This document shows, piece by piece, positions 1 through 9,952 of a DNA stretch of 64,000 bases. Below the pieces are notes generated by a model. The model searched no databases. It was not told the DNA's origin and worked only from the letters and a program-made list of their open reading frames with translations. The number at the start of each line of letters is the position of its first letter. The stretch's first letter is position 1. This DNA is from Spartobacteria bacterium (GTDB lineage Bacteria; Verrucomicrobiota; Verrucomicrobiia; Chthoniobacterales; Chthoniobacteraceae). Made by a program: the position numbers and the translations under genes. The stretch lies in contig JAJPII010000015.1 in assembly GCA_021324825.1 (NCBI GenBank), positions 1-64,000 of the forward strand, given 5' to 3'.

Positions 1-1
1 C

Positions 2-3000
2 CACCGCGAGCGCGACCGACAGAACGCCGCGCTCGCCGAAGCCGCCCAGCTTGACATGGCGCGCAAGGAGCAGATCGCCTCCCTCACCGCGGAACGCGAC
101 GCGCTGATCCGCGGCAAGGAGGAAACCGCCACCCGGTTCGGCGTGGAGCGGGACGCGCTCGAACACCGGGTGCATTCCCTGGAGGAAGAGCTCCAGCGCA
201 CGGCTTTCGAGAAAGGCGGCACCGTCGGCGAGTTGAACGCCATGCTGGAAACGCAGAAGGGACAGGTCGAGTCCCTCCAACGCGAACGCGACCGGCAGAA
301 TGCCGCACTCGCCGACGCCGCGCAGCTTGACGCCGCGCGCAAGGAGCAGGTCGCCCAGCTAACCGTCCAGCGCGACACGCTCGCGCGGGAGAAAGAGGAA
401 ACCGCCCAGCGGTTCGGCGCCGAGCGGCAGGCGTACGAAGACCGCACGGAGGCGCTGGAAGGGGAGTTCCGGCGCGCCGCCGCGGAAAGAGGCGGGGCGT
501 TCGCCGAACTCGGCGCGCTGGCGGAAACGCAAAAGAACCAGATCGAGTCCCTCCAGCGCGAGCGCGACCGGCAGGGCGCCGCCCTCGCCGACGCCGCGCA
601 GCTTGACATCGCGCGCAAGGAACAGATAACCGCCCTCTCCCGCGAGCGCGACGCGCTGGCCCGGGAAAAGGAGGAGGCGGCCCAGCGCTTCGCTCTCGAT
701 AGGAAGAACTCCGAGCGCCGTTTGCAATCGCTGGAGGAAGAACTCCAGCGGACCGCCCTGGAAAAGAGCGGAGCGCTCGCGGAGCTGAGCGCCGTGGTGG
801 AAGCGCGCAAGAGCCAGGCCGAAGCGCTCGAACGCGAACGCGAGCGCCAGGCCGCCGCCCTCGCGGACGCCGCGCAACTCGACGCCGCGCGCAAGGAGCA
901 GGTCGCATCGCTTCTCCGCGAGCGCGACGCCCTCGCGCGGGAAAAAGAGGAAGACGCGCAACGCGCGGAAGTCGAGCGGCAGACATTGGAGGAGCGGGTT
1001 CACCGTCTCGAAGGCGAGCTTGAGACCCTCACCGGCGAGAAGGCGCGCGCCTTGAACGAGTTCTCGGCGGTCATCGAAACGCAGAAAAACCAGATCGCGT
1101 CGCTCTCCGGACAGCGGGACGAGCTCGCCGAGGAACGGGACAACGCCGTCGCGCGATTCGCCGAACTGGCCGAGGCGCACCGCCTGGAGGCGGGCGTCCG
1201 GAAAGCGGAAGAGGAAAAACTCCTCGCCGCGCGCGAGCAGGAGAGAATCGACAGCCTCACCACGGAACGCGACGAGGCGCTCGGGAAACTGGCCGAGCTG
1301 GCCGAATCGCACAAACGGCAGCTTGGAACGCTGCAGGCCGAGCGCGACGCCTTGAGCCGCGACCGCGACCTGGCCACGGAGGAATTCGTCCGGACCAGCG
1401 GCGCGCAGAAAAGCCAGATACAGGCGCTGACCGGCGAGCGCGATCACCTCGTAAAGGAGCGCGACAAGGCGCTCGCCCAGTTCGCCGAAATCTCCGAAGC
1501 CGCCCGCCGCCAGGCCGCCGCGCGCGAGATGGAAGAGCGGGGGCTGGTCGCCGCGCGCGACGCAGCCATCCTGCGCGTGGACGAAATGCATTCCAGCCAC
1601 GAAAGCGCTTTTTCCGCGCTACGGCAGGAGAGGGACGCGGCCATACGCGAACGCGACGAAACGGCCGTGCAGATGGGGGAACTGAACGCCGCCCAGGCGC
1701 GGCAGATCGAAGCGCTCCAGTTCGAGCGCGACCGGCGGAACGCCGGCCTCGAGGAAGCCTCGCGTCTGCACGCCGCGCACAAGGAACAGATCGCCGGCCT
1801 GGAAGCCGAGCGCGAAACGCTCGTGCGCGAGAAGGAGGAAGCCGCGGGGCGCTTCGGCGTCGAGAGGCTCCGGTTCGAGCACCAGACGCAAACCCTGGAG
1901 GAAGAGCGCCAGCAAATCCTCCTGGAGAAGGAAAGCGCGTTGAATGAACTCCGGGGCGTCATCGAGACGCAGAAGAGCCAGATCGACTCCCTCACCCAGC
2001 AGCGCAGCCATATCTCCCGGGAGTACGAGGAGGCCCTGACCCACGCGCGCGAGCTTTCCGAGGCCCACAAAAAGCAGCTCGAGCGGCTGGCGGCGGAACG
2101 CCACGCCGTGAACCACGAGCGGGACCAGGCCGCGGAACGCTTCGCCCTTCTCAACGGCGAACAGAAACGCCAGCTTGAGGCGCTCGGCCACGAAAACGAA
2201 CACCTGATAAGGGAGCGCGACAAGGCGCTGGCCCAGTTCGCGGAAATCTCCGAAGCCGCCCGCCGGCAGGCCGAGGCGCGCGAGGCCGAGGAGCGCCGGC
2301 TCGTCGCCGCGCGGGACGAAGCGATCCAGAAGATCGACGAACTCCGCTCGCCGTACGAAACCGAGATCGCCCATTTAAAGGAAGAGCGCGACACCGTCAT
2401 CCGCGAGCGCGACGAAGCGACCGCGCGGCTCACGGCCCTCAACGCCGCGCAGCAGACGCAGATCGAGACCTTGCAGGGCGAGCGCGCCCGGCAGGCCGCG
2501 GCGCTGGCCAGCGTCTCCCGGCTCGCCGCTTCGCAAAAGGAACAGATCACCTCGCTCACGACCGAACGCGACGAACTCGCGCGCGAGAACACGGCGTCCG
2601 CGGAACGTTCCAGCGTGGACATGCAAAACTCCGCGCAACGGATTCATTCGCTGGAGGAGAGCCTCCGAAAGGCCGTCGAGGAAAAGGAACAGGCCATCAT
2701 CGAGTTTGGCAACGTCGTTGAAACGCAGAAGAGCCAGGTCGAATCGCTCACCCAGCAGCGGTATCTCCTGGCGAAGGAACGCGACGAAGCGAACGCGCGC
2801 GCCAGGGAGCGGGCGGAAGCGCACAGGAGGCAGATCGAGGCGCTGGAGTCGGAGCGGAACGCCCTGACTCGCGAGCGCGACGAGGCCGCGGAGCGTTTCG
2901 CCCGCTTCAGCGGCGAACAGAAACAGCAGATAGAAGCGCTTGCCGCCGGGAGCGAACAGCTTCTCCAGGAGAGGGAAAAGGCCCTGGCCCAATTCGCGGA

Positions 3001-6000
3001 GATAGCGGAAGCCAGCCGCCAGCAGGCGGAAGCGCGCCGCATCGAGGAGCGCAGCCTCACCGCCGCCCGCGACCAGGCAGTCATGCGCGGCAACGAACTC
3101 AGCGCGACGTACGAGAGCCAGCTCGCCACGCTCCGCGAGGAACGGGAGACCATCCTCCGCGAGCGCGACGAAACAACGGCGCGGCTGAACGCAATCAACG
3201 ACGCGCAGAAGCGGCAGATCGAGACGCTCCAAAGCGAGCGCGACCGGCTCACCGCCGACCTGACCGACACGGCGTACGCCGCCGAGGCGCGCGCGCGGCA
3301 GATCGAGGCCCTCACCGCGCAACGCGAGAAAACCCTGGCCCAGTACGGCGAGCTTTCGGAAGCGCATCGCCGCCAGGCCGAGGCGAACGACGCCGAACAA
3401 GCCAGCCTCGCCGCGGCCCGCGACCACGCCATCGCGCGGATCGACCAGGCCGGCGCCGCGTACGAGCAGCAGATCGCCTCCCTCAAGGAAGACAGGGTTC
3501 TCATCCTGCGCGAGCGCGACGCGAACCTCTCCCGCATGGCCGAACTGAACGCGTCGCAAGCGCGCCAGATCGAAGTTCTCACGCGGGAACGCGACCACGC
3601 CATTGCCGAACGGACCGAAGGCCTGGCGGAGATAGAGCGGCTGCGCGACGCGCACAAGCGGGAAGCCGCCGCGCTCGCCGAAACGCGCGAGTTCCTCGCC
3701 GAGGAGAGCGAGGAGCGCGCCCGCCGTTACAACGCGGACACCGAAGCCTCGCTCGCCCAACTCCGCGCGCTGGAGGCGGATCGCAACCGGATTCTCGAGG
3801 AGAAAGCGGCGTCGGCGACGGAGTTTGGAAATATCATCGACGGGCAGAAAGCCGAGTTGAAAGAACTCGCCGCCCAGCGCGTCTTCCTCATCAACGAGCG
3901 CAATGAAGCGCTCTCGCGCCTCTCGGCGCTGGAAAAAGAGCGCGAGCGCGAGGCGCGGGCGCTCGACGAGGAGCGGGCCGCCGTCCTGCGCGAGCGGGAT
4001 GAAGCGGTCGAGCGCTTCACGCGCATCGGCGAAGAGAACGCGGCGCAACTCGCGGAAGTCACAAGGCAGCGGCAGGCGGTGGCGGCGGAACGGGACGACG
4101 TCCTGGCGCGGCTCGGGGAAACCCGGGATGCGGGCGAGGTCGAGCGGGAAGGAATGCGCGCCGAGTTCAGGGCCACGCTGGACGAACGCGACCGCGCTGC
4201 GGCCGACTTGCAGCGAACCATCGACACGCAGAACGAGCAGATCGCGTCCCTCCACGCGGACAACCTGGCGCTCGAGGCCGACAAGGACGCCCAGATCGAG
4301 GCGATCCACGCTTCGCGGCGCGCCGCCGATGCGGAAAACGAGGAGAAACAAGGCGGCTTGCGGGCGCTCCTTTCGAGTCATGCCAGCAAGATCGAGATCC
4401 TGAGCCAGCAGATCGCCGCGGTCACCGCGGACAAGAAAAAGACCGTCGCGGGCCTCACGAAAACCTTGCAGGCGCAGAAGGCGCAGCTCATCTCCTTCGA
4501 GGAGGAGCGCGCCGCATTGAACCAGGCGCGGTCGGAAGCGATCGCGGAGCTGACGGGCGTGTCGGAGGCGCAGAAGGAGCAGATCGACTCGCTGACCCAG
4601 CAGCGCGACGAACTCTTGAAAGAACGCGACGAAGCGCTCGCCTCTTTCTCGGAAGTGACCGAGGCCCAGAAGGAGCAGATCGATGCGCTCACGAGGCAGC
4701 GCGACGCTTTCTTCCGGGAGAAGGAACAGCCTTCGATCCTCTTCGCGGAGGTGAGCGATTCGCAGAAGAAGCAGATCGGCGCGCTCACGCTCAGCGCGGA
4801 GGTTCTCCGCAAGGAACACGACGAAGCGCTCGCCTCCTTCGCGTTGATCAACGACGAACAGAAGAACCAGATCGCATCCCTCGTCCGGCAGCGCGACGAG
4901 ATCATCCGGGATCGCGAGCGGCTCGTGCAAGAACTGAACGCGATAAACGGCGAACAGAAAACGCAGATCGAACACCTGGAATTTGAACGCGAGGCCGTGA
5001 TCGAAGAGAAGGACGCGGCCCTCGCGCGCCTGGCCGAGGTCAACGCCGCGCAGACCCGCCAGATCGATTCCCTGAACGAACAGCGGGATGCGATGCTCAG
5101 GGAAAAAGAGGAGGCGTTCGCCCGCCTGAGCCAGGTCGCCGAGGCGCAGAAGCGGCAGATCGCCGCGCTCGACCAGGCCCGGGACGCGACGGCGAGGGAG
5201 AACGACCAGGCGCTCTCGCGCTTGAATGACGTCAACGAGGCGCGTTCCAGGCAACTCGCCGCCGCGGAAGCCGAACGCACGGCGGCCATCCGGGCCCGGG
5301 ACGCGGCCGCCGCCGAGCTTGAACGGTTGAGCGAATCCCAGCGCCGTCAGATCGAATCGGTGACCGAGGAGCGGGAGAGAATCGCCGCGGAGCGCGACCG
5401 CGTCGCGGCCGAACTGGCCCGCTACAAAGAGGCGACCGACAAGGAGCTCGGCGTCCTCGCCGACGAACAAGCGTCCCTCGCGAAAGACCGGGACGAGACG
5501 CTGAAGCGGTTCCAGCTTGCCGAGGAGGCGCAGAAGAAACAGATCGAATCCCTCCAGCGCCAGAACGAGGAACTGGCCGCGGAGCGCGACCAGATGCGGG
5601 CGGAATTCGAGCGCGCGGTCGATTCCCAGAAAGAGCAGATCGCCACGCTTATCAAACAGCGGGAAGACGAGTTGAAGGAACGCGAGGCCGCGCTGGAGCG
5701 GTTCACGGAAGTCAACGAAGCGCAGAAGGCGCAGATAGAATCCCTCAACCGGCAGCGGGAAGCGGTCCTCAAGGAAACGAACGAAGCCCTCCCGCGCCTC
5801 AAGGAAATCAACGAGGCGCAGAAAGCGCAGATCGACGCCATGGCCCGGGAACGGGACGAAGCGGTGCGCGCGAAGGAAGCCTCGGTGGCGGAACTGAGCG
5901 TCATCAACAAGGCGCAGAAGGAGCAGATCGCGGTGTTGGAGGCCGACTGGCTCAACGTCGTCGAGAAGCGGGACGAAACGTTCGCGCAGATGGAGCAGAT

Positions 6001-7804
6001 CAACGCGTCGCAAGCCGAGCAGATCGAGTCGTTCGAGAAACAGCGCCAGGCGGCGCTGGAGGAGCGCAACGCCGTGATCTCCCAGCTGACCGCGATAAAG
6101 GATACGCAGGAGAAACAGCTCGAAGTCGTTTCGAAGGAACGCGACGACGCCACGCGCGAGAAGAGCAACGCCCTGGCGCAAATCGCGCGCCTCCAGGAGA
6201 AGCACGGCAGGGAAACGGAGGACCTCGTCCTCGAGCGCGACGAGAATTTCCGGCTGCTCGCCCAGGCGAAGACCGAGCGCGACGCCGCGGTGCAGGCGCG
6301 CGACGAGGCGCTCGCCTTGCAGACGCGGGCGAAGGAGAACCACAAGAAGCAGGTCGAGGCGCTCACGAAGGAACACGAAGCGATCATGGACGAGCGCGAC
6401 CGGGCGCTGGTGAGGCTTGAAGCCTTCGAACAGACGCACAGGGCCGATATCGACGCACTCGGGCGCACGGGCGAGAACCACCGCGCCGAGATCAACGCCC
6501 TCATGGAGGAGCGGGAAAAAGCCTTCGCGGAAAGGGACGAAGTCCTGGCCCGGCTCGAACGGCAGAAGGAAAGCCATACCGAGCAGCTTGCCGAAGCGAT
6601 GGCCGAGCGGCTCAACGTCGCCGAGGAACGCGACAAGGCGCTCGTGCGGATGGAGAAGGCCAGGGAGGAACTCACCCAGGATTCCCTCGCCTTCCAGAAA
6701 GAGCGCGACTACCTGCTGAAAGAGCGCGACAAAGCCTTCGCCCTGCTGGACGAAGCCCGGCAGGCGCAGCGGCAGATCGAGCAGACTTTCAACGAGAGCG
6801 TGCCGCCCGCGGGCGACATCGCCGCCGCCGAGGAAGCCTTGCAATCCCTCAGCGCCAACCCTGACGAAAAGAGAAACGTCGACGTTTTGGAAAGGCTCCT
6901 GGCGCGGTTCCGTTCAAACCTCACCACCACGCGGCAGAAGACGGGGGACGCCAGTCTGCTCGCGCCCTTCCAGCTCTCGTCCGCGGAGAAACTCCTCACG
7001 CGGCACAAATACGAAGTGAGCGGGAAGATCAGCGAAGGCGGGGCGACCTCGCTCCTGCGCGCGCGGGACATCAACATCGACCGCATCGTCTCCATGAAGA
7101 TCGTCGCGGAAGGCGCCGAGACGCGGGAGGCCGCGGTCGAGGAGCTCATCTCCGAAGCGCGGAGCATAGGCCGCCTCGAGCACCCGAACATCCAGCCGCT
7201 GTACGAGTTGAGCGTGGATGAAACCAGCCGCGCCTTCTACACCGCCAAGCTCATGAAGGGCGTGCTCCTCTCGAAGATCCTCGACGACCTGCGCGCCAAG
7301 AAATCGAGCGCCATCGTCCAGTACGATCTCAAGCGCCTGCTGACCCTCTTCCACGGCGTTTGCGACGCGCTCGCCTTCGCGCATTCGGAAGGGGTCGCGC
7401 ACGGGCGCCTCACAGCCGAGTGCGTCCACGTCGGGGACTTTGGCGAAGTGCTGGTGAGCGGCTGGGAGCGTGCGAAGAAAATCCGGCAGGAAAACGTCGG
7501 GGCGTACGAAGCGGACGTGCGGATGGACATCGCCGCGCTGGGCGACCTGCTGCACCACATCCTGACGCTGACGCCCGCGAGCCAGAACAAGAAATCGCTG
7601 GCCCAGCCGTATGCCGGCTGGAAGATACCGAAGGGCCTTTGGACGATGGCCTCGCGCATCCGCGGCGACCGCGGCGCGAGCGCGTATCCGCGCGTCAAGG
7701 AGATGCAAAACGAGGTCGAGGACTTCCGCGACGAACTGGGGCCGCGCGGCGGGCGCGCCAGCGCGCTCGACGTGCTAAAACAGAGCGTCCAGAAGTGGCA
7801 ATGA
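2..7804 (+). CDS. Giant coiled-coil protein with C-terminal pseudokinase domain (5' end outside window)
   Basis: The frame is open from the first bases of the window, so the first ATG (56) is internal and the true N-terminus lies upstream; at least 2,600 residues are encoded. About the first 2,240 residues after that ATG are almost pure Glu/Arg/Gln/Ala heptad-like sequence (recurring ERD, QKxQI and LxxERD), i.e. a very long coiled coil with no membrane segment. The last ~260 residues, from about nt 7005, align by motif with bacterial Ser/Thr kinases: the beta-3 lysine (SMKIV, codon 7097) and an alpha-C glutamate remain. The HRDLKPEN loop reads HGRLTAEC (Asp to Arg at 7406, Lys to Thr at 7412, Asn to Cys at 7421) and the DWG/DFG motif reads GWE (7460-7468). 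It should therefore be catalytically dead. The GDFGEV just before it is the insert usual in PVC kinases, not the metal-binding DFG. Role unknown; a structural or scaffold function is inferred. Confidence 0.85.
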   Translation, partial: HRERDRQNAALAEAAQLDMARKEQIASLTAERDALIRGKEETATRFGVERDALEHRVHSLEEELQRTAFEKGGTVGELNAMLETQKGQVESLQRERDRQNAALADAAQLDAARKEQVAQLTVQRDTLAREKEETAQRFGAERQAYEDRTEALEGEFRRAAAERGGAFAELGALAETQKNQIESLQRERDRQGAALADAAQLDIARKEQITALSRERDALAREKEEAAQRFALDRKNSERRLQSLEEELQRTALEKSGALAELSAVVEARKSQAEALERERERQAAALADAAQLDAARKEQVASLLRERDALAREKEEDAQRAEVERQTLEERVHRLEGELETLTGEKARALNEFSAVIETQKNQIASLSGQRDELAEERDNAVARFAELAEAHRLEAGVRKAEEEKLLAAREQERIDSLTTERDEALGKLAELAESHKRQLGTLQAERDALSRDRDLATEEFVRTSGAQKSQIQALTGERDHLVKERDKALAQFAEISEAARRQAAAREMEERGLVAARDAAILRVDEMHSSHESAFSALRQERDAAIRERDETAVQMGELNAAQARQIEALQFERDRRNAGLEEASRLHAAHKEQIAGLEAERETLVREKEEAAGRFGVERLRFEHQTQTLEEERQQILLEKESALNELRGVIETQKSQIDSLTQQRSHISREYEEALTHARELSEAHKKQLERLAAERHAVNHERDQAAERFALLNGEQKRQLEALGHENEHLIRERDKALAQFAEISEAARRQAEAREAEERRLVAARDEAIQKIDELRSPYETEIAHLKEERDTVIRERDEATARLTALNAAQQTQIETLQGERARQAAALASVSRLAASQKEQITSLTTERDELARENTASAERSSVDMQNSAQRIHSLEESLRKAVEEKEQAIIEFGNVVETQKSQVESLTQQRYLLAKERDEANARARERAEAHRRQIEALESERNALTRERDEAAERFARFSGEQKQQIEALAAGSEQLLQEREKALAQFAEIAEASRQQAEARRIEERSLTAARDQAVMRGNELSATYESQLATLREERETILRERDETTARLNAINDAQKRQIETLQSERDRLTADLTDTAYAAEARARQIEALTAQREKTLAQYGELSEAHRRQAEANDAEQASLAAARDHAIARIDQAGAAYEQQIASLKEDRVLILRERDANLSRMAELNASQARQIEVLTRERDHAIAERTEGLAEIERLRDAHKREAAALAETREFLAEESEERARRYNADTEASLAQLRALEADRNRILEEKAASATEFGNIIDGQKAELKELAAQRVFLINERNEALSRLSALEKEREREARALDEERAAVLRERDEAVERFTRIGEENAAQLAEVTRQRQAVAAERDDVLARLGETRDAGEVEREGMRAEFRATLDERDRAAADLQRTIDTQNEQIASLHADNLALEADKDAQIEAIHASRRAADAENEEKQGGLRALLSSHASKIEILSQQIAAVTADKKKTVAGLTKTLQAQKAQLISFEEERAALNQARSEAIAELTGVSEAQKEQIDSLTQQRDELLKERDEALASFSEVTEAQKEQIDALTRQRDAFFREKEQPSILFAEVSDSQKKQIGALTLSAEVLRKEHDEALASFALINDEQKNQIASLVRQRDEIIRDRERLVQELNAINGEQKTQIEHLEFEREAVIEEKDAALARLAEVNAAQTRQIDSLNEQRDAMLREKEEAFARLSQVAEAQKRQIAALDQARDATARENDQALSRLNDVNEARSRQLAAAEAERTAAIRARDAAAAELERLSESQRRQIESVTEERERIAAERDRVAAELARYKEATDKELGVLADEQASLAKDRDETLKRFQLAEEAQKKQIESLQRQNEELAAERDQMRAEFERAVDSQKEQIATLIKQREDELKEREAALERFTEVNEAQKAQIESLNRQREAVLKETNEALPRLKEINEAQKAQIDAMARERDEAVRAKEASVAELSVINKAQKEQIAVLEADWLNVVEKRDETFAQMEQINASQAEQIESFEKQRQAALEERNAVISQLTAIKDTQEKQLEVVSKERDDATREKSNALAQIARLQEKHGRETEDLVLERDENFRLLAQAKTERDAAVQARDEALALQTRAKENHKKQVEALTKEHEAIMDERDRALVRLEAFEQTHRADIDALGRTGENHRAEINALMEEREKAFAERDEVLARLERQKESHTEQLAEAMAERLNVAEERDKALVRMEKAREELTQDSLAFQKERDYLLKERDKAFALLDEARQAQRQIEQTFNESVPPAGDIAAAEEALQSLSANPDEKRNVDVLERLLARFRSNLTTTRQKTGDASLLAPFQLSSAEKLLTRHKYEVSGKISEGGATSLLRARDINIDRIVSMKIVAEGAETREAAVEELISEARSIGRLEHPNIQPLYELSVDETSRAFYTAKLMKGVLLSKILDDLRAKKSSAIVQYDLKRLLTLFHGVCDALAFAHSEGVAHGRLTAECVHVGDFGEVLVSGWERAKKIRQENVGAYEADVRMDIAALGDLLHHILTLTPASQNKKSLAQPYAGWKIPKGLWTMASRIRGDRGASAYPRVKEMQNEVEDFRDELGPRGGRASALDVLKQSVQKWQ
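59..1100 (+). repeat. 92-residue (276-bp) tandem repeats inside the coiled-coil gene
   Basis: The marker ARKEQ, preceded by RERDRQxAALADAAQLD-type sequence, recurs at nt 59, 335, 611 and 887, exactly 276 bp apart. The intervening residues align along the whole unit (ERDAL-REKEE-RF-LEEEL-ETQK-Q). The fourth unit drifts after about nt 1100. The copies are alike at DNA level, pointing to tandem duplication followed by divergence. Confidence 0.85.
1457..3319 (+). repeat. 252-residue (756-bp) super-repeats inside the coiled-coil gene
   Basis: The marker ER(D/E)KALAQFAEI begins at nt 1457, 2213 and 2969, exactly 756 bp apart. The two full units align over their entire length, including the (E)ER-LVAARD segment and the ETQKSQxxSLTQQR segment. 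The third copy is cut to 117 residues, and another related marker (REKTLAQYGELSEA) follows at 3320. This is a second, longer periodicity beyond the 92-residue one. Confidence 0.8.
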
Positions 7805-7807
7805 CGT

Positions 7808-9952
7808 TCAGGCCGCGGCTGCGGCCGCCGTGTCGAGACAGCGGCGGATCGCCTGGATGATGCCCGCGGCTTTGTACGGCTTGGAGACGAAGATCATGCC
7901 TTCTTTCAGCAACAGGTCTTTGTCCACGATATCGCCGCTGTAACCGCTGGTTACGACAACTTTCAGGTTCTGCCGCTCGGCGCGGAGGCGCCGGGCCAGT
8001 TCGCACCCGGTGATGCCGCTCGGCATGACGACATCGGTAAGCAGGAGGCTTATCTCGCCGCTGTGCGCCGCCCAGACGCGAAGCGCCTCCGGGCCGTCGC
8101 AGGCGGCGAGGACGCGGTAGCCGTGTTCTTCCAGCGCGACCCGAACGATCTCGCGCACGGCCGGCTCGTCCTCGACGACCAGGACGGTTTCGCTGCCGCC
8201 CAGGCCTTCCTCCGCTATCCACTCGGTTTCGTGCGAATCGATCTTCCCCTCGTTCGCGGGCAGGAGGACTTCGAATGTGGAGCCGGCCCCCGGGGTCGAG
8301 GCGACTTCGATCCAGCCTTCGTGCTGGGTCACGATGCCATGGACGGTGGAAAGGCCGAGGCCGGTGCCTTTGCCCACGTCTTTTGTGGTGAAGAAGGGTT
8401 CGAATATCTTGCCCATGGTCGCGGCGTCCATGCCGTGGCCGGTGTCGCTGACGGTGAGCCGTACGAATTTGCCGGCGCGCGCTTCGGGCCTCCGCGCGAG
8501 ATAGGCGGCGTCGATCTCCGAAACGCTGGTGCGGAAGGTGATCGTTCCCCCGTCGGGCATGGCGTCGCAGGCGTTCAAGGCGAGGTTGACAAGGATTTGC
8601 TCGACGTTGCCCTCGTCGGCAAGGATGTACGGCAGCCCTTCCAGGAGTTCCCACCTGGTCTTGATGTGCGCGCCGATGAGGCGGCCCAGCATCTTGGCCA
8701 GCCGTTCGATGACGTAGTTCAAGTCCAGGACGCGGACCTGCGTGGTCTGCTTCCGCCCGAACGCCAGCAACTGGCGGGTCAGCGCCGCGGCGCGCTCGGC
8801 CGCCATGCCGACCTGCGAGAGCGATTCGGTGACGCCGCAGTCGAGATTTTTCGCGGCGAGCCGCAGGCTGGCGTGCCCCTGGATGACGGTAAGGAGGTTG
8901 TTGAAATCGTGCGCGACGCCCGCGGCGAGCTGGCCCACCGCCTCGAGTTTCTGCGACTGGCGCAACTGCTGCTCGAGCGCCAGGCGGTCGGAGACGTCCT
9001 CCGCGATCGTGAGGACGCACGGTTCCCCGCCCAGGTCGAAGACTTCCGCGGAGACGACGACATCCCGGACCTCGCCGCTCTTCGTCGTGAGCCGGCTTTC
9101 AAAACGCCGCACCGGCTTTCGCTCCGCGAGCAGGGCGGAGAGCGTGTCAAAGCTCGCGCCGGGCTCGCACAGGTTCAGCGCGGCGGGCGGCTTGCCTATG
9201 ACTTCATCGCGCCGGTAGCCGGTCATGACGAGGAAGCTGTCGTTGACGTCCACGTAATGCTCGTCCTTCAGCGTCTGGATGGTGATCGGGACGGGACTGG
9301 CGCGGAACGCCTTCGAGAACCGCTCTTCCGAACGGCGCAGCTCGGCCTGGGTGCGTTCCCGTTCGATGGCCTCCTTCTGAAGGTTGGCGTTGGCGATGAG
9401 GAGATCGTGCGTCCGTTCGTTCACGAGCCGGTCGAGATCGTGCAGCCTGTTGTTGACGTGATGCGAGAGCGCCCATTTTTCGGTGAGAGCGTGCGCGAGT
9501 TGCAGCACCTCGACGTTGTCGAACGGCTTTTTCAAAATGAGCAGGCTCTCCGTGCGGCCCACCTGCCGGATGATTTCCTCCCACGAATGGTCGGAATACG
9601 CGGTGCAGATGACGACCTGAAGATCGGGGTGCTCTTTCCAGATGCGGCTGATGGTCTCGACGCCGTCCCAGCCGGGAGGCATCCGCACGTCAACGAAGGC
9701 GAGCGCGTAGTCCCGGCCTTCCTTCGCCGCCTGCCGCACCTTATCGAGGCCTTCGCGGCCCTGGAAGGCGGAATCAATCTCGAAGATCAACCGCTCGGCG
9801 ACCGCCGTGGTTTCGCCGAAGAGCTCATCCGCGGCGTCGCGCAGTTCATCGCCGCCGGAGACTCCTCCGCAAAGGATTTTCTTGAAGTCCTCGTGGATGG
9901 CGGGGTTGTCGTCGATGACGAGGATGCGATTATTTTTTGAGGATGCGTTCAT
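7808..9952 (-). CDS. Cytoplasmic hybrid histidine kinase with receivers at both ends
   Basis: Protein of 714 residues without membrane segments. Domain order: receiver (about 9-150, phospho-acceptor Asp88 in FVDVRMP), coiled linker (150-205), PAS (about 207-325), HisKA with His348 in [11 protein letters not shown], HATPase (N box near [11 protein letters not shown]1 DTGHGM, G2 GKGTGLGL at 528-535), and a second receiver (about 588-710, Asp640 in LLLTDVVMP). The N-terminal receiver should let the membrane kinase encoded just upstream feed phosphoryl groups into it; this is inference from the ATGA overlap (9949-9952) between the two genes. No DNA-binding output domain is present, so a further partner is likely. 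It ends 3 nt from the convergent coiled-coil gene. Confidence 0.9.
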   Translation of the reverse strand: MNASSKNNRILVIDDNPAIHEDFKKILCGGVSGGDELRDAADELFGETTAVAERLIFEIDSAFQGREGLDKVRQAAKEGRDYALAFVDVRMPPGWDGVETISRIWKEHPDLQVVICTAYSDHSWEEIIRQVGRTESLLILKKPFDNVEVLQLAHALTEKWALSHHVNNRLHDLDRLVNERTHDLLIANANLQKEAIERERTQAELRRSEERFSKAFRASPVPITIQTLKDEHYVDVNDSFLVMTGYRRDEVIGKPPAALNLCEPGASFDTLSALLAERKPVRRFESRLTTKSGEVRDVVVSAEVFDLGGEPCVLTIAEDVSDRLALEQQLRQSQKLEAVGQLAAGVAHDFNNLLTVIQGHASLRLAAKNLDCGVTESLSQVGMAAERAAALTRQLLAFGRKQTTQVRVLDLNYVIERLAKMLGRLIGAHIKTRWELLEGLPYILADEGNVEQILVNLALNACDAMPDGGTITFRTSVSEIDAAYLARRPEARAGKFVRLTVSDTGHGMDAATMGKIFEPFFTTKDVGKGTGLGLSTVHGIVTQHEGWIEVASTPGAGSTFEVLLPANEGKIDSHETEWIAEEGLGGSETVLVVEDEPAVREIVRVALEEHGYRVLAACDGPEALRVWAAHSGEISLLLTDVVMPSGITGCELARRLRAERQNLKVVVTSGYSGDIVDKDLLLKEGMIFVSKPYKAAGIIQAIRRCLDTAAAAAA

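Noticed and set aside
2375-6844. 1,489-residue open frame antisense to the coiled-coil gene
   Set aside because: GC-rich repetitive Glu/Arg/Ala codons leave few antisense stops; the translation is Leu/Arg/Val-rich, repeats with the same period as the sense gene, and shows no domain.
7427-7441. DFG motif in the pseudokinase
   Set aside because: The GDFGEV here is the family insert between the HRD loop and the true DWG/DFG site, which is mutated to GWE.
8063-9940. 625-residue plus-strand frame over the hybrid kinase
   Set aside because: Shadow of a kinase with complete motifs on the minus strand.
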